DNA of 64,000 nt from positions 662,845 through 726,844 of the forward strand of contig VZQC01001600.1 of the NCBI GenBank assembly GCA_009823505.1, read 5' to 3'. Positions 25,985 to 36,702 of the stretch are shown one piece after another. The notes below the pieces were generated by a model. The model saw nothing but the letters and a program-made list of their open reading frames with translations, was not told where the DNA came from and ran no database searches. The position numbers and the translations under genes are program-made. The stretch's first letter is position 1. Every line of letters starts with the position of its first letter. The stretch is from Rhizomys pruinosus (Eukaryota > Chordata > Mammalia > Rodentia > Spalacidae).

Positions 25985-26085
25985 ACAGCTATGAGGTCTG
26001 GATCTGCCACTCACTAGCTGTTCTGCTTTTTTGTTACTTAGCGTCTCTGAACTCAGTTTCCTTTGTATGAAGTAGAATAGCAGAA
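25985..26085 (+). mobile_element. MIR SINE relic
   Basis: Matches the MIR core: 'ggatctgccactcactagct', then a degraded 'gttacttagcgtctctgaac' and 'tcagtttcctttgtatgaa'. Mammal-wide and ancient. Confidence 0.75.
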
Positions 26086-27267
26086 CTTGCTTCCATGGGG
26101 GTGGCAGGGAGCTGGGGCTAGGGCCAGCCTCATTTTTAGTCTGTAGCTTCGGGTCACGGTTAGGAGTACCTGAGCCAAGGCAAGTGCCACCATCACAGTG
26201 CCTGGTGTAGTGCCAGTGTTAGTAAGTGGGGACTGCTGTCTCTGCTGTTTATCTCTAAGGTCTGCTTTTTCTATTACATTGTGCTGTGTTAGGAATGGTA
26301 ATCCCAGATTCTATCCACAGTTATGTTAATTCAAGAATGTCAACTGTAAATGTTGAATCTCTACACAAGTATTTCCTAAAAGGAAACCTGACCACTGAGT
26401 CCACACACCTAATAAATACAGTTACACAGTTGAAGAGACCCTTGTGCCACACTCCTTCCCACTGGACTTCTTGAAATCTCGAGGCTTAATCAGGTGCTTG
26501 AGATAAACAATAGTAGCATTAGCTGTTCCATTAATGTTGCCAGGTAAAGGACAATTGAACATATAAAAGCTTAGACTCTGGTTACAAGGAGACTGGACCT
26601 CTTTTGTTTTAGCTAATATCTCTTTCTCTTGATTTCAACCCTCTGCTGATCTGTTCTCAGAGTAAGAAGGTTAGAAAGAAAATCATGGGAACACGGGAAG
26701 AAAAAGGAGCCTCTCAGTCTGGAATCTGGCGAAGGGGAGAATCGAGAATTCTGGCACAATTATTAGCATTTACAACGAAGGTTGCTAACACAGAGACATT
26801 ATTCCTTTTATACAAAGACAGTTTTTGTTAAAATAGCAGTGAACCATGCTTGAAGCCCCAGCCTAAATGACCTTCAAGTGTGCCCTTATTCCTTTCCAGA
26901 TGTTTTCTGGAAGTCTCTCAAACAAGACTATTAAAGTTGTTTACATGAAGCTGTCCCAACTCCCGGCTTCCCTGTGGTCTAGAGCTTTGCCTTGTCAACT
27001 ATGATCCTGTTAAGTACTCTCAGGAACCACTCTGTGACCTCCTTTTGATTCCTCAGCAACCCTTTGAGGATGATAACTTCAAAAATCATCCGAATCCTAG
27101 CTATGAGTAATGTAGACAATGGAGTACAACTCTTGTCTGTGGGGAATCACACCCATGCCGTCAAGTGTGCCTTACGTTCACCCTGAACACTTCTCTTTCT
27201 TTTACTGTTTAAAATCAATGTTAAAAGGAAGAACTGGCCTTCCTTAAGTGAGGGACTCCAGATAGAC
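26086..27267. other. Unique DNA, no gene seen
   Basis: No recognised repeat or exon. A segment near 27050-27085 loosely resembles MIR but is too weak to call. Confidence 0.5.
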
Positions 27268-27476
27268 TGACTAGAGCTCAGTGGATGAACTGGCACTGAA
27301 GAGTGGCTGGGAGATTTGGCACACTAGGGCTTAACACAAATGACAAAGTGTCTGAACTCCAGAATAGGGAGGGAAAGCTTTTGGAGGTGCAAGTGGAGAA
27401 GGGGGTATAAAGGAAACTATAACTAAGTGAGTTGTTATGTACAAAATAAACAAAAATTCAATTAAAAATGTCTAGA
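27268..27476 (+). mobile_element. L1 (Lx-type) 3' terminus
   Basis: Shares 'gactagagctcagtggatga', the 'cttaacacaaatgacaaagt' block and the 'acaaaataaacaaaaattca' end with copies at 35500 and 54200. Only the last ~200 bases of the 3' UTR are present. Confidence 0.8.
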
Positions 27477-27680
27477 ATGGTTAGGAGTACTTGCTGTTCT
27501 TGTAGATGACCCCAGTTTGGTTCCCAGAACCCACATGGTATCTCTCAAAGTCTTGTAACTTCACCTCCAGAGGGATCTGAGGTCCATAGCTTTGAAGCTA
27601 TAGTCATGTGCACATACGCACACAGTCACATGCATATACATGTAACTTAAAATGATAAAATAAATAAAAATTATCTTTAA
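27477..27680 (+). mobile_element. Old B2-family SINE
   Basis: Forward B2-like 'ggttaggagtacttgctgtt', 'ttcccagaacccacatggta' and a TA-rich 3' tail with AATAAA-like repeats. It follows the L1 end directly and lacks a clean head. Confidence 0.75.
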
Positions 27681-27692
27681 TAAAGTCCAAAT

Positions 27693-27941
27693 CTGGGGCT
27701 GTGGTGCTCTGTTGGGTACATGCTTGCCTGAGTTTCATCCTTAGAAGCCTAGAACCAGCATAAAAATGTCAAACGTGGCTGTAATATTTGTAATCCCAGT
27801 GCTGGGGAGGCAGAGCTAGGGAAATCTCAGCCTGAAGTTTCTGAGTGCACCATGCTTACTGTTTTGAGAGTCTCTAAAAACAAGGTAGACAGCATATGAG
27901 GCATGATGCCCGAGACCTCTGGTCTCCACATGCATGTACAC

Positions 27942-27983
<42 letters not shown>

Positions 27984-27985
27984 CA
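27693..27985 (+). mobile_element. B4-family SINE ending in (CA)n
   Basis: An ID-like head ('ggggctgtggtgctctgttg'), a B1-like middle ('taatcccagtgctggggagg') and the B4 3' end 'gacctctggtctccacatgc', running into a CA tract (27942-27981). Confidence 0.75.
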
Positions 27986-28991
27986 CACAACTAAAAAAAC
28001 AACTCTGCTCAAATTCCCTTGTTCTAAAACTCTTCTTTGTGGTGAAGCCCAGGATCAGGTTTTTCCCTGAGTCAAGCTTCCTAAAGGATTAAGGGAACTC
28101 CTCAGGCTGCTGTGGGAGCAGAGTGGGGCTGTTCTCCATCTCTGGACAGAAAAGAATATCTGCTTTAACCTTCTAGGCCCATTTGTTACTTCAAACTCTG
28201 GCCTGGACTTCTAGCATACCGTACCTTGCAACTTCACAGGATTTTTCAGAGCCGAACCTTCCTAGTGGGTGAGACCCGTTTTCGGTGCTGTTGTAACCAC
28301 GCTGGCAGGAGAGGAGCTATTCTGTAGAGGTGGCGATGCTTGTGCTTGTCCTGTCACCCTCAGATGATTAAAACAGTGGACCCCAAAGAATTAAAATCCC
28401 CCAGGACAAGGCTGAGGCTTAGGTGCCAGCCAGAGAAGGAGCTTTCCTTCCAGAAGGAGATTTCACACAGTTCTGACAAATTAACCTCTGCATATTTCCC
28501 GGCTTTTGCTTCATCTTTTTTGACAAAACTGACATTGCTACAGAATACATGGAGAAAAACTAGGAATCTTTCTCTCTTTGGTTTGGCCAAATTGTAAATA
28601 AATCAATTTTACTTTATTGAATTTTCTTCTAATTTCTATAAAGGAGTGGTAGATCTATGAATCTAAATGTCCATTCTAAATGGAAGAGAAGCTTCTTCGC
28701 AGGGAAGGTGATCTAAGAAGTGATGTCTGCCCCAGTTGCCCCCAGAGACATACTGTAGTGAGAGGCTCAACACACAGGAAATATGAAGAAAGTGGAAAAC
28801 AAAAACCCAACATTAAGATGCAAAACCGTGCCTGGGAAAATATGTTGGAGGACCTAAATTAATGGACTTTAATGCTTAATTAAAATATCTCCCTCTCTTT
28901 ATTGTAGTTATCCATTAGGTTTTACTGTGATCTGTTGAGGTTTGTAGAGTTCTTAGATTGAGACTTGAGATTTCATAGAGAACTAGTTAGG
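27986..28991. other. Unique DNA, no gene seen
   Basis: No recognised repeat. Open stretches at 28340-28597 (plus) and 28360-28590 (minus) have no similarity I can name. Confidence 0.45.
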
Positions 28992-29268
28992 GATGATGGT
29001 GGTATTGGTGTTGGTGATGGTGATGGATCTGATGATGGTGATGGTAGTTGAGCTGGTGGTAATATTGGTGTTGGCAATGGTGACAGTGGTGGTGATGGAT
29101 CTGATGATGGTGGAGTGGTACTGGTGGTGATGGTATTGATGATGGTGGTGGTGATGGTGGTGATAGTGTTAGTGCTGGTGGTAATAGTGTTAATGGAGGT
29201 GGTGATGGTGGTGTTGTTGCTTGTGGTGATGGTGATGATGATGGTGTTAGTGATGATGGTGGTATAGA
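28992..29268. repeat. Interrupted (GGTGAT)n / (GATGGT)n repeat
   Basis: About 277 bases of GGT, GAT and GTT triplets in irregular hexamer arrays. The minus strand reads as His/Pro/Ser-rich open frames that are by-products of triplet composition. Confidence 0.93.
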
Positions 29269-30035
29269 TCCCAACACAAGGATTACTTCAACAGCACTGA
29301 TAGTATTTGTTGAAGATGTGTGGAGATAGAGGGCAGGTTTCCTGTAGGGAAATGTGATTGAATGAGAGCCCACATTGTACACTTGTCATTGTTGTATTAA
29401 CATAACTGTGTGGCTGGAGTTATTTTTCTTCTCTATCATTCTTTATCATGCCTTACTTAGTCACTAAATGGTATCTGCTTTGAGCAACTTGATAGATGAG
29501 GTGACAAACTTGTAAATAACTATGTATTTGTAGTGTTGCCAACTAAGAAAGAAATGTGTCTTTGCCATTGCCTTGTAACTGGAACAGATGTCTGACTATT
29601 TTAAAGCATGGTAGATGTTATCAATTATGATTTTGGTTATTAGACCACATTAAAGTTTCTACCTAATCATTTTATGATGGATAGGAAGCAGTGGCATTCA
29701 TATGACAACATTTTGACAAGCCACCAGCCATTTGGACAGAAAAAGTATCCTTCTCCAAGTACCTTTTAGAGGTTTTAAAATATATACATAAACATATGTA
29801 TGCAAAGTAGAATATTTTGCCTCCACAAAGAAAAATTAAATAAACATAGCAATCAAGTAACATTGACTCTAACATATAAAATGAAAAGTTATAGCGCAGG
29901 AGCACGGGGAGTAGCAGTGGGAACGAGAGTCCCTTGTTGCATTACTTAAGTGATTTATAGAATGTGACTGGGTCAGATAGCTGACAGAGAGACACTCGAG
30001 CATCGGGATAATAAAGCTTTAAATTTAATCACATC
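29269..30035. other. Unique DNA, no gene seen
   Basis: No recognised repeat or gene. Confidence 0.5.
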
Positions 30036-30140
30036 TCTGTCCTCTTTTTCTATTCTTTCTATCTCATTCTCTCTCCCCTCTGTCTCTCTGTTTCTCTGAC
30101 TTTCTGTCTTTCTCTCTTCCTTTCCATCTGTTTCCCTCTC
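30036..30140. repeat. (TC)n-rich pyrimidine tract
   Basis: Interrupted TC/TTCC run forming the tail side of the adjoining SINE. Confidence 0.85.
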
Positions 30141-30295
30141 TCTACCTCTCTCTGTGTATGTATGCACACACATGTGAACTTCAGATGACAACCTGCAAGA
30201 GTCTGTTCTCTCCCTCTATCATGTGGGGCCTGGGGCTGGAAGGTCACCAGGCTTGGAAGCAAGTGCCTCTACCCACTGAGCTATCTCCCTGGCCC
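30141..30295 (-). mobile_element. B2/B3-superfamily SINE
   Basis: Reverse-complement 'cagatgacaacctgcaagag', 'ctatcatgtggggcctgggg' and terminal 'gagctatctccctggccc'. This is a different subfamily from the common B3 copies in the window. Confidence 0.75.
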
Positions 30296-30969
30296 TAGAG
30301 CTTCTTATAAATGAGGAAAAAGAGGCAAAGAGGAAGGAGAAGGCCTGGAAGCAGCAGGACAGGCCGCATGGTTCCCAGGGGACCCGTATCCTCTCTGCTT
30401 TTGGACACAAGTAGATCTTAGACTGACTGCTACACTTCCCAGCAGAGGGTAAGTAGAGAAAGCATGATTTGTTACATAATTCACAATGTTCAGGAAATTC
30501 AAACCAAACATGTTGCTCTGCATAACTGTGACAATTCCTGAGTTGGGACCAGAGAGCATTTTCCCCTAACTGCTCCTCAGGAGGGCTACAACATAAATAA
30601 AAAGCAACATTTTATCTTGAAAATATGCTTGTATTCAATCCAGGAGCAGCTTATTAGAACAGTTTCTTAAGTTATCCTTAAAAAAAAGTAGCATATTGGT
30701 CAAAGGCATTTATGCTAATGCACAAGTACCTGCCCTGCACAGTGCAGGGTGGTGTGACACAGAGTGCAGCAGGGAGTCAGCTTGGGGTCTGGCAGCAGCA
30801 GAGGTTGGAATGTGCAGCAGGGCAGAGGTCTGAACCTGCTCAGGAGGCTTGCTCCTGGGAAGTTCATGGAGTGTTCCAATAAGGGAGAGTTAAACTGAAT
30901 GTGCAGAGGGCGGAGCCCCTCAGGTAGACAGCCTCCCAGAGTATTATGTGACACATTTACATGATTAAA
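30296..30969. other. Unassigned DNA
   Basis: No gene recognised. It is less AT-rich from 30715 to 30970, with short 'gcagcag' motifs. Confidence 0.45.
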
Positions 30970-31240
30970 TAACTGGCAACTGGCAGCTTCTGGGAGATGG
31001 AGAGTCAATTTTCTTCAGTGATGGGGCCCCTGAGAAGCCACACATGCTCCAAGACATGGTCCTCCACCCACGCACACACAGGAACACTAAGCAGGCTCAG
31101 TAAGGTTTGAAAAAGGACACATGAAGTTGGGGGGGGGGGGAAGAGTGCTGGTGGGAGGACGGGAGGGGCAGGAAGGGAGGAAATTCATGTGGATTTGATT
31201 TGATAAAAACATATACATGTATGAAATCATCAAACAATAA
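30970..31240 (+). mobile_element. L1 (Lx-type) 3' terminus
   Basis: 'ggcaactggcagcttctggg' and 'gtcaattttcttcagtgatg' match the Lx 3' UTR. A G-rich stretch (31129-31180) and the end 'tatacatgtatgaaatcatc' plus A-rich tail follow. Confidence 0.82.
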
Positions 31241-31412
31241 AATTAAATCAGAAATAGTTAACCATGATAATTAAGTTAAAACTCTATTTAAAACTCTCTC
31301 CTAAGGAATAACAGAACAGTGCAGATAAATAAGAAAACATCAGAAATGAAACTAGCTGTAAGTTTTGTAGCCTTGAATTAGATATCAGGATGCATATTAA
31401 GAGTTCAAGGAA
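31241..31412. other. Unique DNA
   Basis: Short unassigned stretch before the next TSD-bounded insertion. Confidence 0.5.
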
Positions 31413-32330
31413 TCAGCTGGATTTTTTTTTAAATCATGAGAAATTTTTATTTTTATAAGATAAAAGGTATGTTCTTTTATGAGCTTTGAACTGGTAGGAA
31501 AAAAGTAACATTAGAAAACATTTAACTTTAATCTTATAAAAATATTGAACTTATTTACTATAAGCAAAGTAAAAGAGAAACCATTTTGGAAAACTACATT
31601 TAATAAGGATAAGATTATTTTCTAAATAGTGTATAAAAACATATTGTTTTCCTTTTAACTATCCCAGGTTGTTTTCCATCCTGAAATGTTTGAGCTCATC
31701 ACTTAGGGTTGGCGGTTAGAGTTTTAAGCGAGTGTCCCAGCCAAGACACCATTTTAACCTTGTACCAAACAGAATCTTAGCAGGTTGTTTTTATTGTTAT
31801 TGTTTGTTTCATTTTTTTCAACTTTATATTTTATTTTATACATACCCTCCATACATATACCACAATTACAAAGTATGAAAATAAGTGGTCAGTTAATTCT
31901 GTTAAGGAATTCACATTATAACAACATAGTTGCATTCAGATAAAAAGAAATATAACATTAAATTTTCTCAGCTTGCCTTTCAACTGGGGATTTGGTGCTA
32001 GCATCCACAAATGAGGGATACCATTTGTCGTTTGTTTTTCTGGGACTGTGTTACTTCACTTAGCATATCTTTGAGTTCCATCCATTTACCTGCAAAGTTC
32101 ATGATGTCATTTTTCTTTACTGCTGTGTAGAACTCCATTGTATAGGTATACCATATTTTCTCTATCCACTCATCAGTTGAGGGACACTTGTGTTGTTTCT
32201 AGCTCTTTGCTGTTGTGAAGAGAGATGCAATGAACATAGATGTGCATGTATCTCTGCGGTAGGATGAGTCTTGTGGTTATATACCCAGGAATGGTATGAC
32301 TGGGTCAGGTGGTAGGCTCAGCTGGATTTT
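31413..32330 (-). mobile_element. 5'-truncated L1 with probable 3' transduction
   Basis: Bounded by 'tcagctggatttt' at 31413-31425 and 32318-32330. The right part (about 31805-32317) is minus-strand L1 3' UTR plus the ORF2 end. The left part (about 31432-31800) is not L1. It ends, on the minus strand, in an AATAAA signal near 31447-31453 followed by a poly(A) (T run 31421-31430) right at the duplication. An A-rich stretch near 31785-31815 marks the inner junction. This fits read-through past the L1 end to a downstream polyadenylation site. Confidence 0.78.
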
Positions 32331-33192
32331 AAATACCTGTCTCATCATTATGTTGGACATGAGTTCAAAATGGAGGATTTGATAAGAGAATTTCATTAAG
32401 AATGGATGAAGAAATATCCACTTGGTGTAAGGGGTCAAAGGGTATGCATTCCAATGAAAATGAACCAAACTATAGGTGGAAAAGTGGAGCCAAGTTTGTT
32501 TGGTTATTTTCTGCCCATGCTCTGTAGATTCTCACAGTGCTCACTATGTAAATTATTTGATGTTGGCTTAGCTTAAGGACACGGATGACTTTGTGTTGCA
32601 CGGAGAGCAAAGTCCACTCTCCTCACACTGTGGGCAAGGTTCTAATATATAACCTTGCATGTGATCCTTTTGTTGCTGGTTTTTATTTCTCTACATTCTG
32701 AAACATGATAATTGCTAAAAAATGTACACAGGGAAGGAAGCAATGCATCCAGCCAAGCCACACATGCCACCATTGAGGCAAAGCAGGGTGAACAGGCTTT
32801 CATAATTACATGACTTTTTTTCTCATCTCAAAGCTGAAAATACTCACTTTTACCAGAATTTTTCTGGACCATGGGTCAATAAGGACCCACACAGTATTGC
32901 TCTCTTTAATCACAAACTTTCCTGAGTAAATGTGATAGAAGTTCAAATCTTCTAACTTTTCTATATTTTGACCTTTAGAACATGTCATGGGGTATAAATA
33001 ACACTTTATCTGAGACTTTCAGATGCCTACAAAATTCAATGTCTTTCTTGTATTATGCTGAAATTGACATTAGCAGGTGATAAACAGATAATTTGTGATA
33101 TAATAAAAACACAAATAACCACTTTCCTTGAGTCCGAATCCTCTCTTTCTGGCTGTTCCTTATCAGCAGTTTCCTTGGGAAACATCATGACT
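32331..33192. other. Unique DNA, no gene seen
   Basis: No recognised repeat or gene. Confidence 0.5.
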
Positions 33193-33245
33193 TTATTTGT
33201 TTTTATTTATTTGTTTTTATTTTTATTTATTTTATTTATTTTTTT
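33193..33245. repeat. (TTTA)n/(TTTTTA)n low-complexity run
   Basis: Interrupted T-rich tetranucleotide repeat. Confidence 0.9.
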
Positions 33246-33546
33246 GACAGAAATAAAGTGGAGCTAATTCAGCACCATGTACCTTTCAGGGTCATTATGG
33301 GCAGCAGATGAGCAAATCTGTGCAAAGGCCTTTGCAGGCTTTCTATACATCACAGACTATAAATTGTCATAACTTCAGTATGAGCTTTCCCCTTGTTAAA
33401 CACAACTCAGAATTCTCATTTCAGCTTGGAATGCAAACATTATGGCAAGCGAAATGAATGGAAAGTTTTAATCATCATACAGTGGGGCACATTAATGTGA
33501 TAAGTATGGTTATACTGGTGCAATTATGGTCCTTCATGGTGTCAGC

Positions 33547-33547
<1 letters not shown>
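33246..33547. other. Unique DNA
   Basis: No feature recognised. Confidence 0.5.
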
Positions 33548-33598
<51 letters not shown>

Positions 33599-33599
33599 G
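33548..33599. repeat. (TA)n microsatellite
   Basis: About 25 AT units with a single T interruption near the 3' end. Confidence 0.97.
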
Positions 33600-33739
33600 T
33601 CATAAATATATGTTTTATGCCATGGAATACCATCAACCAAAATGATTTAACCTCAAATTTCTTCTATTGTTTTAGGTAAAGATTTCTTTGAAAATAACAT
33701 TTGAAGGAAAATAACATTTGAAATAAATTGGGTCAACAT

Positions 33740-34020
33740 AGGACCCCAGACTATGGAACATCTGGTCCCCCAACCACCCCTACCTTCCTCCTAAGGTAAA
33801 GAGAAAAATTACAAAAAACTGTCGGGAACAGACTTCCCCCGAAGCTGCCTCCTAGAGGTCCTATAAACCCAGCATGGCTCCTACTCCCTTACACAACCTC
33901 CATTCCCACAGGAAGGTTGCCACTCCTCACTGTGCTGATAATAAATACAACCCTGCCCGTTGAGATCAGGTCTAGTTCTTTCCTGTTGTACCTATTGTTA
34001 TTCATTTCTGGAATCCCTTT
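33740..34020 (+). mobile_element. LTR-like fragment (tentative)
   Basis: A C-rich segment has a TATA-like 'cctataaaccc' (about 33859-33869), then an AATAAA signal near 33940 and a T-rich 3' end, spaced as in an endogenous retroviral LTR R region. No TG...CA ends, primer site or coding part is seen. It could equally be unique sequence. Confidence 0.3.
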
Positions 34021-34214
34021 CCTTCACTTTTTAAAAAGGTTTTAGAAGTCATACAGGATTATTTTTGAACATTAAAAAAAAAAAAACCAAACACATAGGA
34101 AGAGGATAAAAATCAGAAACCAAAACTAGGAATAAAAAGGCTTTTCAAATGTGTTGCTTATACACTGTAAACATATTGTGTGCACTTCCTGGGGAGATGT
34201 AAACTAATGTCTCA
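34021..34214. other. Unassigned DNA with a 14-base A run
   Basis: A poly(A) stretch near 34073-34086 with no recognised element attached. Confidence 0.45.
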
Positions 34215-34915
34215 CCCTAGTTAGGGAACCGATGATGGACTAGAGTAAGCACACCACTGAAGTCCAACTTGGCGATCCAATGAGTTTTATAGAAGTGATT
34301 TACTGGAGTACGGGTGTGAGGACCAGAAATGACTCAAAGCAGCTGCAGCACCTGCTTATTAGCACAACGAGGGACAGGAGCCTTCCCTTGGGATGGAGAA
34401 CACTGTAAGGGGCATAGAGACTGGTCAGAGTCATATATGGGCAGCAGCTACAAGGGGATTTGAGGGGATCAGGTGCTGCAGGGGAGACCTATTTTCGGCC
34501 ATTCTTGTGGTTTCTCTTGGGACTCATCCATGTCTGGACACCCAAACAGGGGAAAGAGGAAGTCCCCAATATAGAACTGGATGGCTGGGGGACCAGACAC
34601 TCTGGTCAGGGGTCCTAGGTTGTGCTAGTTTCCTCCATGTGCAGCACAACTTGCAGGCAGCTCAGCTGGTTGGAGGGTGTCCTTTCCAGGTAGCTCAGCT
34701 GCTCCAAGCCTTTTCCAGGCAGCTCGGCCTGAGTGTCTTTCAGCAGTCTTGGGAAGGGAGGGACCTAGTGGTTAACTTTGGGGACTTCCTCAAGCTATTC
34801 AGTTATTTACTTCCTGAGTTAAATGAGTTTCCCTGCAGGGTGGAATGTTTCACCTCTTCTCAAAGCACCCTGTTGATGGAAGGCTTTATCTCAGAGGAAA
34901 TTGCTACACGATAAC
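34215..34915. mobile_element. Unclassified rodent interspersed repeat (tentative)
   Basis: Contains 'caggcagctcagctggttgg' followed by two diverged repeats of the same 'caggtagctcagctg' motif at about 36-base spacing, a pattern I recall from an interspersed mouse repeat. An ATG-initiated open frame of 173 codons (34393-34914) runs through it without recognisable domains. Orientation and family name are not established. Confidence 0.4.
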
Positions 34916-34933
34916 ACATACATATGTGATTAA

Positions 34934-35086
34934 AAATTAAGACCGCCGGGCGTGGTGGCTCATGCCTTTAATCCTAGCACTTGGGAGGCAGAGGCAGGTG
35001 GATCTCTGTGAGTTCAAGGCCAGCCTGGTCTACAGAGTAAGTTCCAGGCCAGCTGGGACTACAGGGAGACCCTGTCTTGAAAAGAC

Positions 35087-35117
<31 letters not shown>

Positions 35118-35121
35118 GACC
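34934..35121 (+). mobile_element. Young B1 SINE with target-site duplications
   Basis: Complete forward B1 'gccgggcgtggtggctcatg' (34945) to a 25-base A tail. It is bracketed by 'aaattaagacc' at 34934-34944 and 35111-35121. Intact CpGs mark it as recent. Confidence 0.97.
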
Positions 35122-35737
35122 ATGCCCAACCTTAAGTGACAGATTTACAATGGATCCTGTACGTATAGGTCTAATGGAACATAGTGAAACAAGAGGTCGA
35201 GAGAATACTAATGCATACTTCAACTCTCATTAACAAAGCTCCCTCATGAAGCAGAGGGCAATTCACCCAGGGCTCATGGTGGAAAGATTGTAAGAGCCCG
35301 GGGAGGAGGCACAAGACCATATGGAAATAGAATGGGTCCTGGGACCTTGCTCATATTAGCTTACAGCAATGGGTGACAGCATGCACAAGACCCATGCAAA
35401 TTAGAGCAGACAAAATCCAGCATCGAACTGTGGAAATGGGCAGCAGGCCTCAACTATTGGGCAGTTGACTACTACTGGGGGAGGCAGAGCTGATTTTCTT
35501 TAAGGTGGTGACTCTAGACTGACCAGACCTCAGTGGATGAACTTGCACTGAGGGACATCAGGGGACACTAACTTGACTCCATAGACCTTAACATAAATGA
35601 CAGAATACATGAAATCCAGGGTGGGGGAAGGGAGGGGTTCAGATGGGGTTGGAGGTTGAAAGAGGATTAAGATGTTGTATATGAAATACACAGAAATTCC
35701 ATAAAAGTATATTAAAGAATAAATAAAAATTGAGACC
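35122..35737 (+). mobile_element. L1 (Lx-type) 3' UTR
   Basis: Collinear with 48160-48643 and the reverse of 55072-55800: 'agcatgcacaagacccatgc', 'aaatgggcagcaggcctcaa', 'cagacctcagtggatgaact', and the end 'gtatatgaaatacacagaaa'. The B1 at 34934 lies at its 5' side. Confidence 0.88.
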
Positions 35738-36702
35738 ATATTGTGTGTGCAATTGTATTTTCTTTCTTTTTTGGGGGGTGAATGAAGGTTATAGATGAAG
35801 ACTTAAGTAGACCTTCAGTGCAGAAAATAGGTTAAGAAAGACTAGAAATTTATTATCATGAAATAATCACCTTGCTGTTTAAAAATTTCAAGAACAATTA
35901 CTTTCAATTTTATATTTCCTTCAGGGTATATAAATTTCTCTTAGACACCTATGTGAATTTGTTCCAATTAGATAAGAGGGAGGGTCCTTTATGTGTGCAA
36001 ATTTAATTGTAACAATACATTTTAAATGGCTTAGCATTTAAATGGCTACAGGCATACAAGAAAATAAATCCCTAGAATATCTCTTTGCCCATGTGTAAAT
36101 TGTATTAAAATCCTTATTTCCCCAGATACAAAGTTCAGAGAACTTCCTGAAGGAAATGGGTAGCCTAGTGATTTTAGTATCTGGCCTCTTGGAGTGCAGC
36201 TCATTACCCTGGGGCCAAGAAGCCAGCTACACGGCACTTCTCTGAGTTCATTATGAACAGAGCTTTGGTCTGACTTATCTTGATGGAATGGTTGTAACTG
36301 AGCCTGGTGATGCAAACTCAGTGAGCTGTTGGTCTGTTTGGTACCTGGAGGGAGTTGTGTGCTAGACCTGTGTGTGTGTGTGTGTGTGGGGGGGTGTTAC
36401 CCACACACACTGCAAGTCTGCTTGGCAGACAGTGACGGTGAGATGATGCTTTACCTCGTTCTTGAGAAGTATGCGTGTCCTTCCTCAGTGATTTCCACTT
36501 TCTTTTGAAAAGCCTGGGATTTCATGTCTGAGTAAATCCACACATGTACTTTAATTTTGTTCTGTATACACATTGATCCTCTCTCTTGAGGGATTCATGC
36601 CTAGGTTTTATTTGGAATAGAAAACTTGTATGGAAAAAAGAAGTACTTTGTATTTAAAGAGCCATAAGCAAGATTTTTCTCTCAAGTCATGTAGAAGATT
36701 TT
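35738..36702. other. Unique DNA with a short (TG)n run
   Basis: No gene recognised. At 36372-36409 a (TG)n-G7 run is followed within ten bases by 'acccacacacac', a potential small hairpin. Confidence 0.5.

Noticed and set aside
26890..27120. Second MIR copy
   Set aside because: Only one short stretch ('aaccctttgaggatgataac') resembles MIR, which is too little to call.
28987..29382. His/Pro/Ser-rich 131-residue minus-strand protein
   Set aside because: Translation of a GGT/GAT simple repeat.
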